Shown: positions 11,452-18,730, numbered from the stretch's first letter. The stretch is DNA of 32,901 nucleotides from Prolixibacteraceae bacterium (GCA_028282195.1 JANQII010000239.1:1-32901), one strand, 5' to 3'. Made by a program: numbers and translations. Notes: a model not told the origin generated them from the letters alone.

Positions 11452-12828
11452 ATGAGCAAACAAAAGAAAATTTTCCTTGAAGAAGCAGATATGCCGAAAC
11501 AATGGTATAACCTTGCTCCCGATCTTCCAACACCAATGAACCCACCTTTGGGGCCGGATGGAAACCCGGTTTCACCAGACATGCTGGCGCCGGTATTTCC
11601 AATGAACCTGATTGAACAGGAAGTTAGCCAGGACAGATGGATTGATATTCCGGAAGAAATTCGCCAGATTCTATTTCGCTGGCGTCCGAGTCCGCTTATT
11701 CGTGCTTATGAATTGGAAGAAGCTTTAGGTACACCTGCAAAAATCTATTATAAAAATGAAGGCGTTTCACCAGCAGGAAGTCATAAGCCAAACACGGCAG
11801 TTGCCCAGGCATGGTATAATAAGCAATTCGGTATTAAAAAACTAACTACAGAAACCGGTGCCGGACAATGGGGATCAGCTCTTTCTTTTGCTTGCTCGGT
11901 AATAGGTGGAATTGAGTGTAAAGTTTATATGGTAAGGGTAAGTTTTGATCAAAAGCCTTTCCGTAAAATGATGATGCAAACCTGGGGTGGACAATGTGTT
12001 GCCAGTCCAAGTACTGAAACCAAAGCCGGACGCGATATTTTAGCTCAATTTCCTGATACTCCGGGCTCACTGGGCATAGCTATCTCTGAAGCTGTTGAAG
12101 CAGCTGTTACCGATACTTCCGGAGAAACCCGTTATTCACTTGGTTCAGTTCTTAACCACGTCATGTTACACCAAACCATTATCGGGCTTGAAGCTAAAAA
12201 GCAGCTGGCAAAAGTTGGAATTGACAATCCCGACGTAGTGATCGGATGCTGTGGTGGTGGAAGTAATTTTGCCGGTTTGGCTTTTCCATTTATGTATGAT
12301 AAAATTAACGGAGCAGACATTCAGGTAATCGGTGCTGAGCCATTCTCTTGCCCAACCCTGACTAAAGCTCCATTCATTTACGATAACGGTGATGTTGCCC
12401 AAATGACACCACTTCTTCCTATGCATAGTTTAGGACATAACTTTGTTCCTGCACCCATTCACGCCGGCGGTTTACGTTATCACGGTATGGCTCCACTTGT
12501 AAGTGCCGCATTGCGCGATAACTTAATGGAAGCACAGGCCATTCACCAGGGCGAATGTTTCGAAGCTGGCTTACTATTCTCAAAAACGGAAGGTATAATT
12601 CCTGCTCCTGAAACAACCCATGCTATTGCAGCTACTATCCGTGAAGCCAAAAAGGCCAAAGAAGAAGGAAAAGAAAAAACCATTCTTTTCAACTTCAGTG
12701 GCCATGGTTTGATGGACTTGGTTGGCTACGATAAATACCTGGGTGGCGAACTAAATGACTATGAATACCCTGAATCTGAAATAGCGGAAAACCTTAAAAA
12801 ACTGGAAGGTTATCCGCTTCCTAAATAA
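11452..12828 (+). CDS. trpB2: Tryptophan synthase beta chain, TrpB2 type
   Basis: A 458-residue PLP enzyme that joins indole and serine to tryptophan. The length, extra N-terminal region ('[20 protein letters not shown]') and motifs are those of the TrpB2 subfamily rather than the shorter TrpB1 that partners TrpA. The PLP lysine is in 'GSHKPNTA' near 107-114. '[15 protein letters not shown]' and the phosphate-binding '[11 protein letters not shown]' follow in normal order, and '[11 protein letters not shown]' closes the site. TrpB2 enzymes often act without a TrpA partner and can salvage indole; none of trpA, trpC or trpE is here. The attenuator in front predicts regulation by tryptophan supply. 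Transcription ends at strong hairpins before the tRNA gene. Confidence 0.93.
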   Translation: MSKQKKIFLEEADMPKQWYNLAPDLPTPMNPPLGPDGNPVSPDMLAPVFPMNLIEQEVSQDRWIDIPEEIRQILFRWRPSPLIRAYELEEALGTPAKIYYKNEGVSPAGSHKPNTAVAQAWYNKQFGIKKLTTETGAGQWGSALSFACSVIGGIECKVYMVRVSFDQKPFRKMMMQTWGGQCVASPSTETKAGRDILAQFPDTPGSLGIAISEAVEAAVTDTSGETRYSLGSVLNHVMLHQTIIGLEAKKQLAKVGIDNPDVVIGCCGGGSNFAGLAFPFMYDKINGADIQVIGAEPFSCPTLTKAPFIYDNGDVAQMTPLLPMHSLGHNFVPAPIHAGGLRYHGMAPLVSAALRDNLMEAQAIHQGECFEAGLLFSKTEGIIPAPETTHAIAATIREAKKAKEEGKEKTILFNFSGHGLMDLVGYDKYLGGELNDYEYPESEIAENLKKLEGYPLPK

Positions 12829-12839
12829 CAATTTGGTAA

Positions 12840-12876
12840 ATAGTGAGAGCCTCACTTGAAGTGAGGCTCTCACTAT
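12840..12876 (+). terminator. 37-nt near-perfect palindrome after trpB2
   Basis: ATAGTGAGAGCCTCACTT and its exact inverse complement flank a single central G. It begins 12 bp past the trpB2 stop. There is no T run directly after it (CTTAAAGC follows), so it may act together with the next hairpin, protect the 3' end of the mRNA, or work as a bidirectional structure. Confidence 0.6.
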
Positions 12877-12884
12877 CTTAAAGC

Positions 12885-12922
12885 AAGCTACAATTTCGTT
12901 TTTGTAAACTGTAGCTTTTTCC
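12885..12922 (+). terminator. Second hairpin with T run, overlapping the tRNA promoter
   Basis: AAGCTACA (12885-12892) pairs with TGTAGCTT (12910-12917), followed by TTT then CC. The loop contains the -33 TTTG of the tRNA-Arg promoter. This is likely the intrinsic terminator of trpB2. Confidence 0.6.
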
Positions 12923-12930
12923 TATTTTTG
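12901..12930 (+). promoter_or_regulatory. Promoter of tRNA-Arg (TTTG-N18-TATTTTTG)
   Basis: TTTG at 12901-12904 and TATTTTTG at 12923-12930 are separated by 18 bp. This matches the Bacteroidota vegetative promoter form TTG-N(17-23)-TAnnTTTG. Transcription would start near 12937, about 13 bp before the mature tRNA. Confidence 0.75.
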
Positions 12931-12949
12931 CAAAGCTTAATTAAAAGCT

Positions 12950-13021
12950 GGTCCCATAGTTCAACGGATAGAATAGTAGTTTCCTAAACTATAGATCCAG
13001 GTTCGATTCCTGGTGGGACTA
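12950..13021 (+). tRNA. tRNA-Arg(CCU)
   Basis: A 72-nt cloverleaf read by eye. The acceptor stem GGTCCCA/TGGGACT has one terminal G-U, the D stem GTTC/GAAT has one G-U, the anticodon stem is GTAGT/ACTAT and the anticodon loop is TTCCTAA with anticodon CCT. The T arm is CCAGG-TTCGATT-CCTGG and the discriminator base is A. It decodes AGG. The CCA end is not encoded. Degenerate copies of its 3' part occur at 14715, 16764 and 16922, marking it as an integration target. Confidence 0.95.
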
Positions 13022-13037
13022 CGATACTTTGTCTGAT

Positions 13038-13071
13038 CAGGGGTATGATTTGTCTTCATACTCCTGTTTTT
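13038..13071 (+). terminator. tRNA-Arg terminator
   Basis: CAGGGGTATGA (13038-13048) pairs with TCATACTCCTG (13056-13066), followed by TTTTT. The same tail-plus-terminator module is repeated at 14714-14773. Confidence 0.8.
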
Positions 13072-13094
13072 AATATATCATTCTTACTTTTGCT

Positions 13095-14390
13095 TCACAA
13101 GCTCCATTCTCCAATGGCATACAACGGGACATTTGTCATCCATTGTTCTTTTTTATAATCTGCTAATGATGTTCGGATTGCTTTTATTGGCTGGTACTTT
13201 TCGCAAAACAACCGGAAACTTTTTGCTTTCAGGTTTTCACCCGATTTCACTTCGACCGGAATAACTTTCCCTTCTTCCTGGATAACGAAATCAACTTCGG
13301 AAGTACTCCGTTCGTTTGTCCAGTAGCCAATATACCGCTCGCTGTTCACACGTAATTGCTGCATCACATATTGTTCGGTGAGGGCGTCTTTGAATTCGGT
13401 AAAAATTTTATCTCCCTCTATGATTGTCCGAACATCTAATCCTGACATGGCTCCCAGCAATCCAACATCGTGCAGGAATAACTTGAAAATGGAAATCTCC
13501 TGATATGCAGCCAAAGGGATTCCGGGTTTCGATACACGATGGCTTTTCAGCAGTAACCCACAATCGACCAACCATTGAATAGCCAGCTCAAAGTCTTTGG
13601 CACGGGCGCCCTCCCGTAAAACGCCATATACGAATTTCTTATTCTCTTTTGCTAGTTGTGAAGGTATACTTTGCCAAACCATTCGGATACGGGGAACGGT
13701 CTCGTTGGGAGCATGCTTTGAAAAATCACCCTCATATGAATTAAGTATCCTGTTCTGAATACGGCGAACTAATTGCCAGTCCCTGGTTTGGACAAAAGCA
13801 TCTACGACTTCGGGCATTCCCCCCACATAAAAGTAATAGCGGAGATATTCTTTCAATTTCCCGGAAAAGATGGAGATAACGCTCCAGTTTTTCGACTTTA
13901 AAACATCAACCAGCGCAGATTCATTTAATGAAAGCAGGAACTCGTAAAATGAAAGGGGACGTAAATCCAGAAAATCGACCTTGCCAACCGGGAATGAGAT
14001 TTGGCTGTGTAATCCCATTCCAAGCAGGGAACCAGCTGCAATCACATGGTATTGAGGGGCTTTTTCACAGAAATATTTCAGGGAAGTTACCCCACGTTCT
14101 GCCGACTGTATTTCATCGAAAACAATCAACGTATCTTCCGCCGTTATTGTTGTTTGGGTCTGTATTTGGAGTACCGTAATAACTCGCTCAATATCAAAAT
14201 CAATGGAGAAAACATCTTGCAGTGCCGGGGTTTCTTCAAAGTTTACATAAACAATTTTAGTGTACGAAGTACGTCCAAACTCCTGTATAAGCCACGTTTT
14301 CCCTACTTGGCGGGGGCCTCTTACAATAAGTGGTTTACGGAATTTATCTTCTTTCCATTTTATCAAGCTGGCAATTGATTCCCGGTACAT
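13095..14390 (-). CDS. Solitary AAA ATPase with DUF4143/nuclease-like C-terminus
   Basis: A 431-residue protein of the large AAA_14/DUF4143 group. Walker A is GPRQVGKT at 25-32, Walker B 'LIVFDEIQ' is near 87-94 and sensor-like 'IAAGSLLG' near 117-124. The C-terminal DUF4143 part ends in a PD-(D/E)XK-like motif, 'SEVDFVIQ...VIPVEVKSG', near 365-385. Such genes are scattered, often multicopy, in Bacteroidota and archaea, and their function is not established. Start at the ATG at 14390; two palindromic sites lie 34-84 bp upstream, suggesting autoregulation. It sits between the tRNA-Arg tail and a duplicate of that tail, so it was probably carried in on an element. Confidence 0.85.
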   Translation of the reverse strand: MYRESIASLIKWKEDKFRKPLIVRGPRQVGKTWLIQEFGRTSYTKIVYVNFEETPALQDVFSIDFDIERVITVLQIQTQTTITAEDTLIVFDEIQSAERGVTSLKYFCEKAPQYHVIAAGSLLGMGLHSQISFPVGKVDFLDLRPLSFYEFLLSLNESALVDVLKSKNWSVISIFSGKLKEYLRYYFYVGGMPEVVDAFVQTRDWQLVRRIQNRILNSYEGDFSKHAPNETVPRIRMVWQSIPSQLAKENKKFVYGVLREGARAKDFELAIQWLVDCGLLLKSHRVSKPGIPLAAYQEISIFKLFLHDVGLLGAMSGLDVRTIIEGDKIFTEFKDALTEQYVMQQLRVNSERYIGYWTNERSTSEVDFVIQEEGKVIPVEVKSGENLKAKSFRLFCEKYQPIKAIRTSLADYKKEQWMTNVPLYAIGEWSL

Positions 14391-14423
14391 ACATTCATCG
14401 ATTTAAATCTAGTGTAAATATAC

Positions 14424-14473
14424 ATTTTATCAAGATAAAATAGACAATAAACTACACTTTTATCAAGATAAAA
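14424..14473 (-). promoter_or_regulatory. Paired TTTTATC-AA-GATAAAA sites upstream of the ATPase gene
   Basis: TTTTATCAAGATAAAA occurs twice (14425-14440 and 14458-14473); each copy is an inverted repeat with a 2-bp centre. The centres are 33 bp apart, about three helical turns. On the minus strand TTG-N22-TATATTTA can be read through the proximal copy, so a protein bound there would cover the promoter. Confidence 0.6.
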
Positions 14474-14713
14474 TTGAGATGTATTTTCTAATAATACTTT
14501 CCGAAAACAAACTGGCACTTCTTATATCACAATTTATCTGCATTGTTAAGATTCCTGTTTTATCTAAACCGCCACTTTCCCTTTTCAACATAAAAAGTGA
14601 AATCATATGAGAGATACTTGTCACAGGTTGAGTCTATTTTTCTGCATTTCTGAGTTTATAAAACCCAACAAAGCGTCATAATCATCTAGCAAAAAGTTCG
14701 ATACTTCTCCGCT
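14474..14713. other. Non-coding spacer between ATPase promoter and tRNA tail copy
   Basis: No gene recognised. A single GTTTTATCTAAAC at about 14557-14569 resembles half of the operator-like palindrome. The rest is unremarkable. Confidence 0.35.
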
Positions 14714-14773
14714 TGGGACTACGAAGGTCAATTTGTCTACACAGGGGTATGATTTGTCTACCCCTGTCTTTTT
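14714..14773 (+). repeat. Second copy of the tRNA-Arg tail and terminator
   Basis: TGGGACTACGA, then CAGGGGTATGATTTGTCT, repeats the last 8 bases of tRNA-Arg plus its terminator (compare 13014-13066). CAGGGGTA (14742-14749) and TACCCCTG (14759-14766) form a hairpin followed by TCTTTTTT. The two copies, 1.7 kb apart, flank the first ATPase gene like attachment-site repeats. Confidence 0.75.
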
Positions 14774-14838
14774 TGATAGAGAAAAAATCTATTTTTCTGT
14801 ATTACCATTTGGAAAAGTCTATTTTCCAGGGGCTTTTA

Positions 14839-16269
14839 TTATTTAAAAAAAATATCGATCGTGAAATCATTATCTACGAAATCAATTTTATTTTGGTTTT
14901 CCAAAATACCATATGTTGTTATAAATGTTATATGAACCATTTTTTTTGTTCCTGTAACTGCTTTTAATCCTTCCTTTTTTGTTCTTAGGTTTACAGAGTA
15001 TTCAGTATTGATAGTGAATTCGTCAGAGTAGAATTTCATTTCACAAATATTTATTACATCATCTTTCCGATCAATAAGCATATCAATTTGAAATCCTTTT
15101 TCATAGTCTTTATTTTTTCTGTGCAGGAAGCTACTCACTTTAGTTTGTACACCTAAAATACCAAGAGCTTTTTTAATATAGTCTACATGTTTTATACATA
15201 AGTTTTCAAATGCATATCCACACCATATTTTATATTCCTGCCCTGTGCTTATACTCATCCAATCATCTCCACGTAATTTGTTTTTACCTTCAATGAAGCT
15301 GAGAAAGAAAAAAGAGTATTCATCTGTCAACCTGTACAAAGTATCTTTCTTTTTCTTTTCCAATGGTTCATAAGTTGAAATAAAACCTGACGATTCCAAT
15401 TCGTTAAGAATTTTTGAAAACCAACCACCATCTGTCATATCGGTTTTTCTAAGGATTTCCTGTCTATCGAGACCTTTAGATTTGCTGGCAAGGGCTTTAA
15501 TTACTTTTATATGGTTCCCGGCATGATCAAATAAAGCCGGATAAAGATTCTCAAATTCTTTTCTTAGTATCCCATCCTTTGTAAAACACATCTCCTGAAT
15601 ATTCTGAGCTGCACTTTTACCTTTGGAGATATGCTCCAAATAGAATGGTATTCCACCCATTGCGAGGTAAAGTTGGATTATTTGATAATTACTAATTTTA
15701 ATTTCCTTAGCCTCCAGAAATTCTTTGGTTTCTGTAAGGGTAAATGGCATTAGTGTGAACAATTTGGTAATTCGATTGTGAAGTCCTCCTTTTGCATTTA
15801 CGATGTTTTCGATCATCCATGATGCAGCTGAACCACATATGACAACAATAATATTCTGTTGTGATGCCCAATTGTTCCACCAATGCGCCAGAGCCTCCAG
15901 AAATCCAGACCTTTTACCTGCAATCCATGGTAATTCGTCAAAAAACACAACTGGTTTCTGTTCGAATTCAATATTGCGTAGAACTTTACTTAACAGGTTA
16001 AATGCCAATAACCAACTGTCACGTTTTTCGTATTGTTCTTTTTGATGGAAGTACTCGTTCAGTTGTAAGTTGAAATTATTAAGCTGAGATTTAAGATTTG
16101 CATCTTTTAATCCCGTCATTTCAAATACTTTGTTTTCTTTATATACTTCTCGTATCAAAAATGTCTTACCAACTCTTCTTCTCACAATAACCGCCAAAAG
16201 ATGAGCTTTTTTATCATTCAGGTATGACTTCATCTTTCGGATCTCATCTTTTCTTCCAATTATTTCCAT
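14839..16269 (-). CDS. AAA ATPase with winged-helix and nuclease-like C-terminus, altered Walker A
   Basis: A 476-residue archaeal-type AAA ATPase (ATPase_2/DUF234-like). It starts 'MEIIGRKDEI', the usual N-terminus, so I prefer the ATG at 16269 over the longer frame reaching 16353, whose first 28 codons overlap palindromic sites. The P-loop reads VRRRVGKT (29-36): the first glycine of GxxxxGKT is valine (codon GTG). Walker B 'PVVFFDELPW' and sensor 'VICGSAASWM' look normal. A winged-helix region follows ('KGLDRQEILRKTDMTDGGWFSKILNELESSGFI'), then 'FQIDMLIDRKDDVINICEMKFYS' with the Asp and Glu-x-Lys of a PD-(D/E)XK fold. It lies between two tRNA tail remnants. ATP hydrolysis may be reduced; function unknown. 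Confidence 0.85.
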   Translation of the reverse strand: MEIIGRKDEIRKMKSYLNDKKAHLLAVIVRRRVGKTFLIREVYKENKVFEMTGLKDANLKSQLNNFNLQLNEYFHQKEQYEKRDSWLLAFNLLSKVLRNIEFEQKPVVFFDELPWIAGKRSGFLEALAHWWNNWASQQNIIVVICGSAASWMIENIVNAKGGLHNRITKLFTLMPFTLTETKEFLEAKEIKISNYQIIQLYLAMGGIPFYLEHISKGKSAAQNIQEMCFTKDGILRKEFENLYPALFDHAGNHIKVIKALASKSKGLDRQEILRKTDMTDGGWFSKILNELESSGFISTYEPLEKKKKDTLYRLTDEYSFFFLSFIEGKNKLRGDDWMSISTGQEYKIWCGYAFENLCIKHVDYIKKALGILGVQTKVSSFLHRKNKDYEKGFQIDMLIDRKDDVINICEMKFYSDEFTINTEYSVNLRTKKEGLKAVTGTKKMVHITFITTYGILENQNKIDFVDNDFTIDIFFK

Positions 16270-16284
16270 TTCATTATTGATCTT

Positions 16285-16326
16285 ATTGCGCGGAATCGCA
16301 TCAAATATACATACATTCCGCGGAAT
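16285..16326. promoter_or_regulatory. Paired palindromes (ATTCCGCGGAAT) before the second ATPase gene
   Basis: ATTGCGCGGAAT at 16285-16296 (one mismatch) and the perfect palindrome ATTCCGCGGAAT at 16315-16326 are 30 bp apart, start to start. They sit 16-57 bp upstream of the chosen ATG, suiting an operator for autoregulation. Confidence 0.6.
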
Positions 16327-16349
16327 TTGTTTTATTATAATCAATAAAA

Positions 16350-16368
16350 CCACCTTCTTTGACGGTGG
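16350..16368. repeat. CCACC-TTCTTTGA-GGTGG hairpin, copy 1
   Basis: CCACC and GGTGG flank a 9-base loop TTCTTTGAC. Nearly the same 19 bases occur at 16560-16578, so this is part of a duplicated non-coding unit. Confidence 0.55.
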
Positions 16369-16417
16369 CCATATTTAAACGGCTGTGCTTTGATCTTCAA
16401 CAAGAAAATGTAAAATA

Positions 16418-16447
16418 TCGAATAAGCCTGCCTGTCTTTTAGACAGG
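16418..16447. repeat. REP-like palindromic repeat, copy 2
   Basis: TCGAATAAGCCTGCCTGTC at 16418-16436 is an exact inverted copy of 96-114. CCTGTC pairs with GACAGG at 16442-16447 across TTTTA. Confidence 0.6.
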
Positions 16448-16559
16448 AATTATCCAATCAGAAAGTTCCATGCTAATCCTTATCTGTTTTGTTCCTTATT
16501 TCTTATTTTGACTTTTTGTGTTGTTTTCCCTTTAAGTGCTCTATGGGTGCAAATCAAAC

Positions 16560-16578
16560 CCACCTTCTTTGAGGGTGG
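16560..16578. repeat. CCACC-TTCTTTGA-GGTGG hairpin, copy 2
   Basis: Second copy of the hairpin at 16350-16368, differing by one base in the loop (G for C). It lies just left of the second palindrome pair. Confidence 0.55.
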
Positions 16579-16584
16579 ATATTT

Positions 16585-16625
16585 ATTCCACGGAATGTTA
16601 TTATTCTCCATACATTCCGCGGAAT
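16585..16625. promoter_or_regulatory. Second pair of ATTCCGCGGAAT palindromes
   Basis: ATTCCACGGAAT at 16585-16596 (one mismatch) and a perfect ATTCCGCGGAAT at 16614-16625, 29 bp apart. The perfect copies of both pairs share the longer context CATACATTCCGCGGAAT. No gene starts next to this pair, so it may be a remnant of another copy of the ATPase promoter or a second binding cluster. Confidence 0.55.
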
Positions 16626-16763
16626 ATCTATTGCGTAATATTCTTAATTACATATCAGTATGCATCAGGGTAATCTTTAGAGACCAAGTTTTTTTGACCT
16701 CATATTTTTGGGTGGTTTTAACTCCCCGTTGCCAATAATTTTAACCATTGAGAGGCTTTCTTT

Positions 16764-16805
16764 TTTCCTAAACTGTAGATATGGGTTCGATTCCCGTCGG
16801 GACTA
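16764..16805 (+). pseudogene. 3' half of a tRNA-Arg(CCU) (attachment-site remnant)
   Basis: 42 bases from the anticodon loop to the discriminator match 12980-13021 without gaps, 35 of 42 identical, including TTTCCTAAACT and GGTTCGATTCC. The T stem differs on both sides (ATGGG/CCCGT instead of CCAGG/CCTGG) yet still pairs with one G-U, so it comes from a distinct functional tRNA rather than decay of this one. There is no 5' half. Confidence 0.8.
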
Positions 16806-16812
16806 CATTACA

Positions 16813-16841
16813 AAGCCTCTGAGTTTTTCAGGGGCTTTTTT
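16813..16841 (+). terminator. Terminator after the tRNA remnant
   Basis: AAGCCTCTGA pairs with TCAGGGGCTT (one G-U) and is followed by TTTT. It is the terminator of the tRNA that supplied this tail. Confidence 0.75.
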
Positions 16842-16884
16842 GTGCCCTCAATTTTGCTGTCCAAAGTAGTTGAATATTAAAAAT

Positions 16885-16929
16885 TGCAGATACAGGTTCC
16901 TCCGAAGTCTCGAAGCCCGACGGGACTAC
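16885..16929 (+). repeat. Third, more degenerate tRNA-Arg tail copy
   Basis: TTGCAGATACAGGTTCCTCC followed by CCCGACGGGACTAC resembles the variable loop, T arm and acceptor end of the tRNA-Arg 3' region, with internal disruption. GGGACTA (16922-16928) repeats the acceptor end plus discriminator base. It marks the right boundary of the repeat-bearing stretch; about 80 bp further begins the three-gene operon. Confidence 0.55.
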
Positions 16930-17008
16930 ATCACGTATCTATTAAGTCTTGCGAAGCCTTTAGTTTTTTATGGGACAGAGAAGAGAAGCTAAATTTTGCA
17001 TGAAATTT

Positions 17009-18127
17009 CTAAACGTTATGTCTAAGTATGTATTCATCAGAAACTTTGAGAGCATTATCAATTAATTCTACATCCCATTTCGCTTCAGGAGTAGATATAT
17101 CAATTCTACATCTGACAATACCCAGACTGAATTTCACCTCACGTAGTGTCGTATTAAATTTATTAATTGCTTTACTGATACTTCGATCTCTTTTTTTAGG
17201 TTTGTCATTTGATAATGGGGATGTCATGTAAAGGTTGTCAGTATATTCTTTATATTTTCTGAGCATCTCAGTCTTTGGGAGTTTACCACCTCTATTCCAA
17301 GGAGTAAGTTTTGCTATTGCGTTTTCTTGAATGATTTCTTCCCATACTCTTTTGTGAAATGCATTTTTTGATCCATGATGTGGGATCTTAAATAATGAAG
17401 ATTTTAAATCAATACATTGATTATTATCTAATATGCACAACCATCCTTTTCTATTATCATCTGAAATTTCAAGGTCTGAACCAAGAATGACCCGATGATC
17501 ATTAGCCTTAACAAGAAGAGCTACACTCTTGTCGTTTGGCGATTTGCTAACAATTTTCCTGTTTGAAGAGCCATACTCATTCATTAATGTTGCAACCTCA
17601 AAATTAAATTCTTCAAGAACAAAGTCTGATGGGGATAAAGATATAAGCTCACAACTTACTTCTTCATCCTTATGAGACCATAATACTCTATCCTGAACTG
17701 CATTAATAATTTTTGTTTGTCTTTTTCTGCTAATTTCTAAACACTTATTTAATTCAATCGAGGAGGATGCACTAGATTCACTTGATACTTTATGAAAATC
17801 TAGTCCTACAAATTGCAGGAACTTTCTCCTATCCGTAGGAGGTGCGAATGAGAGCTCTGATATAGTGCACTCATTTAGTAAATCTGAGATTCCAAGTATA
17901 TGATCATCATGCCAATGTGTACATAGAATTAGTTTAACGTCTCTCGAAACATCAACACCCATTTGCTTTAAGTAAAATAAAGGAAGAGACTTTTGGGAGG
18001 AAGGATCTATACAAGAGTCAATAACGATCCAATTATTATCTCCCAATTTGAGAACAATGCTTTCCCCGTAACCACCACCTGTTCCAATTAAACTTACTTC
18101 AATGATATTATTAAGAACCTTAGTCAT
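17009..18127 (-). CDS. ComEC-like metallo-beta-lactamase-fold hydrolase
   Basis: A 372-residue MBL-fold protein. The metal site is complete: Asp37 ('VIDSC'), 'THWHDDH' at 70-76 (HxHxDH), Asp218 in 'VILGSDLE' and 'IPHHGS' at 248-253. The pairing of 'SVALLVK...VILGSDLE' and 'PHHGS' matches the ComEC/Rec2 C-terminal branch, some of which are nucleases or phosphodiesterases; there is no membrane ComEC part. There is no signal peptide, so it should act in the cytoplasm. It is the last gene of a three-gene operon, 7 bp after the 197-aa gene. Between the metal motifs and HHGS lies a long family-specific insert (about 90-200). I infer a nucleic-acid or nucleotide hydrolase effector; substrate unknown. 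Confidence 0.8.
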   Translation of the reverse strand: MTKVLNNIIEVSLIGTGGGYGESIVLKLGDNNWIVIDSCIDPSSQKSLPLFYLKQMGVDVSRDVKLILCTHWHDDHILGISDLLNECTISELSFAPPTDRRKFLQFVGLDFHKVSSESSASSSIELNKCLEISRKRQTKIINAVQDRVLWSHKDEEVSCELISLSPSDFVLEEFNFEVATLMNEYGSSNRKIVSKSPNDKSVALLVKANDHRVILGSDLEISDDNRKGWLCILDNNQCIDLKSSLFKIPHHGSKNAFHKRVWEEIIQENAIAKLTPWNRGGKLPKTEMLRKYKEYTDNLYMTSPLSNDKPKKRDRSISKAINKFNTTLREVKFSLGIVRCRIDISTPEAKWDVELIDNALKVSDEYILRHNV

Positions 18128-18134
18128 TGGATAT

Positions 18135-18728
18135 TTAACCCCAATTTAAGTGATTATTCAAGTCATCTGCACTGTCAAGAATATCTTCAAATTCACCAGT
18201 GGTGACTTCAATGGCACGTTTAAATCTAATAATTGATTGTTTTATTACTTGGTTATTTTGATGAGCACGTCCAATACTCCAATAAAAGACAGCTCCTGGT
18301 TTTAATAAATCTAGGTCATCTTCGGTGACATCTTTTATTTCAAACTGAGCAGTCTCATACGTATTAGGACTATTTTTATCTTCAAGTTTTGCAGTGAAGA
18401 TATGTTTATCAAGCTTAATAACATGACCAACCCAATTCTGAGATCCACTAATATAGTTTTTATATTTAGGCTTGGGTTTTAGAATTATATTAGGAACCTC
18501 AGCAAAATCTTTGGAAGTAATAAGGTTAAATTCAGTTTCATCTAGATTTTTATATTTCTTGTTTTCTGTCTCAGATGCTTTATTCGCGATTTTATATTCT
18601 TCATTAGAAAAACCTACATTAGAGATGATAGAGTCAAAAACTATTTGTACTTCTTTCGAAGCTTCAATTTTATTTGAATAATCAATATCCAATATCCAAT
18701 GATCTTGTAAATTTGTTTCTGCTTTCAT
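18135..18728 (-). CDS. Hypothetical protein of the MBL operon (197 aa)
   Basis: I cannot name this family. Residues 1-85 are polar and helix-prone. The second half looks like a compact beta-barrel: 'NWVGHVIKLDKHIFTAKLEDK', 'ETAQFEIKDVTEDDLDLLKPGAVFYWSIG' and 'SIIRFKRAIEVT', reminiscent of small OB- or S1-like domains, then a short acidic helical tail ('FEDILDSADDLNNHLNWG'). It has no signal peptide or catalytic motif that I recognise. It starts 2 bp after the stop of the 221-aa gene and ends 7 bp before the MBL gene, so the three are surely co-transcribed. A binding or adaptor role is a guess. Confidence 0.75.
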   Translation of the reverse strand: MKAETNLQDHWILDIDYSNKIEASKEVQIVFDSIISNVGFSNEEYKIANKASETENKKYKNLDETEFNLITSKDFAEVPNIILKPKPKYKNYISGSQNWVGHVIKLDKHIFTAKLEDKNSPNTYETAQFEIKDVTEDDLDLLKPGAVFYWSIGRAHQNNQVIKQSIIRFKRAIEVTTGEFEDILDSADDLNNHLNWG

Positions 18729-18730
18729 AA

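Noticed and set aside
12132-12616. Minus-strand ORFs within trpB2
   Set aside because: They are antisense shadows of a well-conserved gene with no recognisable product.
14713-14967. 84-codon plus-strand ORF starting at the second tRNA tail copy
   Set aside because: It overlaps the terminator-like repeat and the 3' end of the ATPase gene and shows no motif.
16270-16353. N-terminal extension of the second ATPase
   Set aside because: The 28 extra codons overlap the ATTCCGCGGAAT palindromes, and the family N-terminus begins at MEIIGRKDE, so the extension is more likely leader.
16350-16625. CRISPR-like array suggested by repeated palindromes
   Set aside because: There are only two pairs with irregular larger spacing, no regular spacers and no cas genes.
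16508-16738. 76-codon plus-strand ORF among the palindromes
   Set aside because: It is composed of the duplicated hairpins and palindromic sites and shows no domain.
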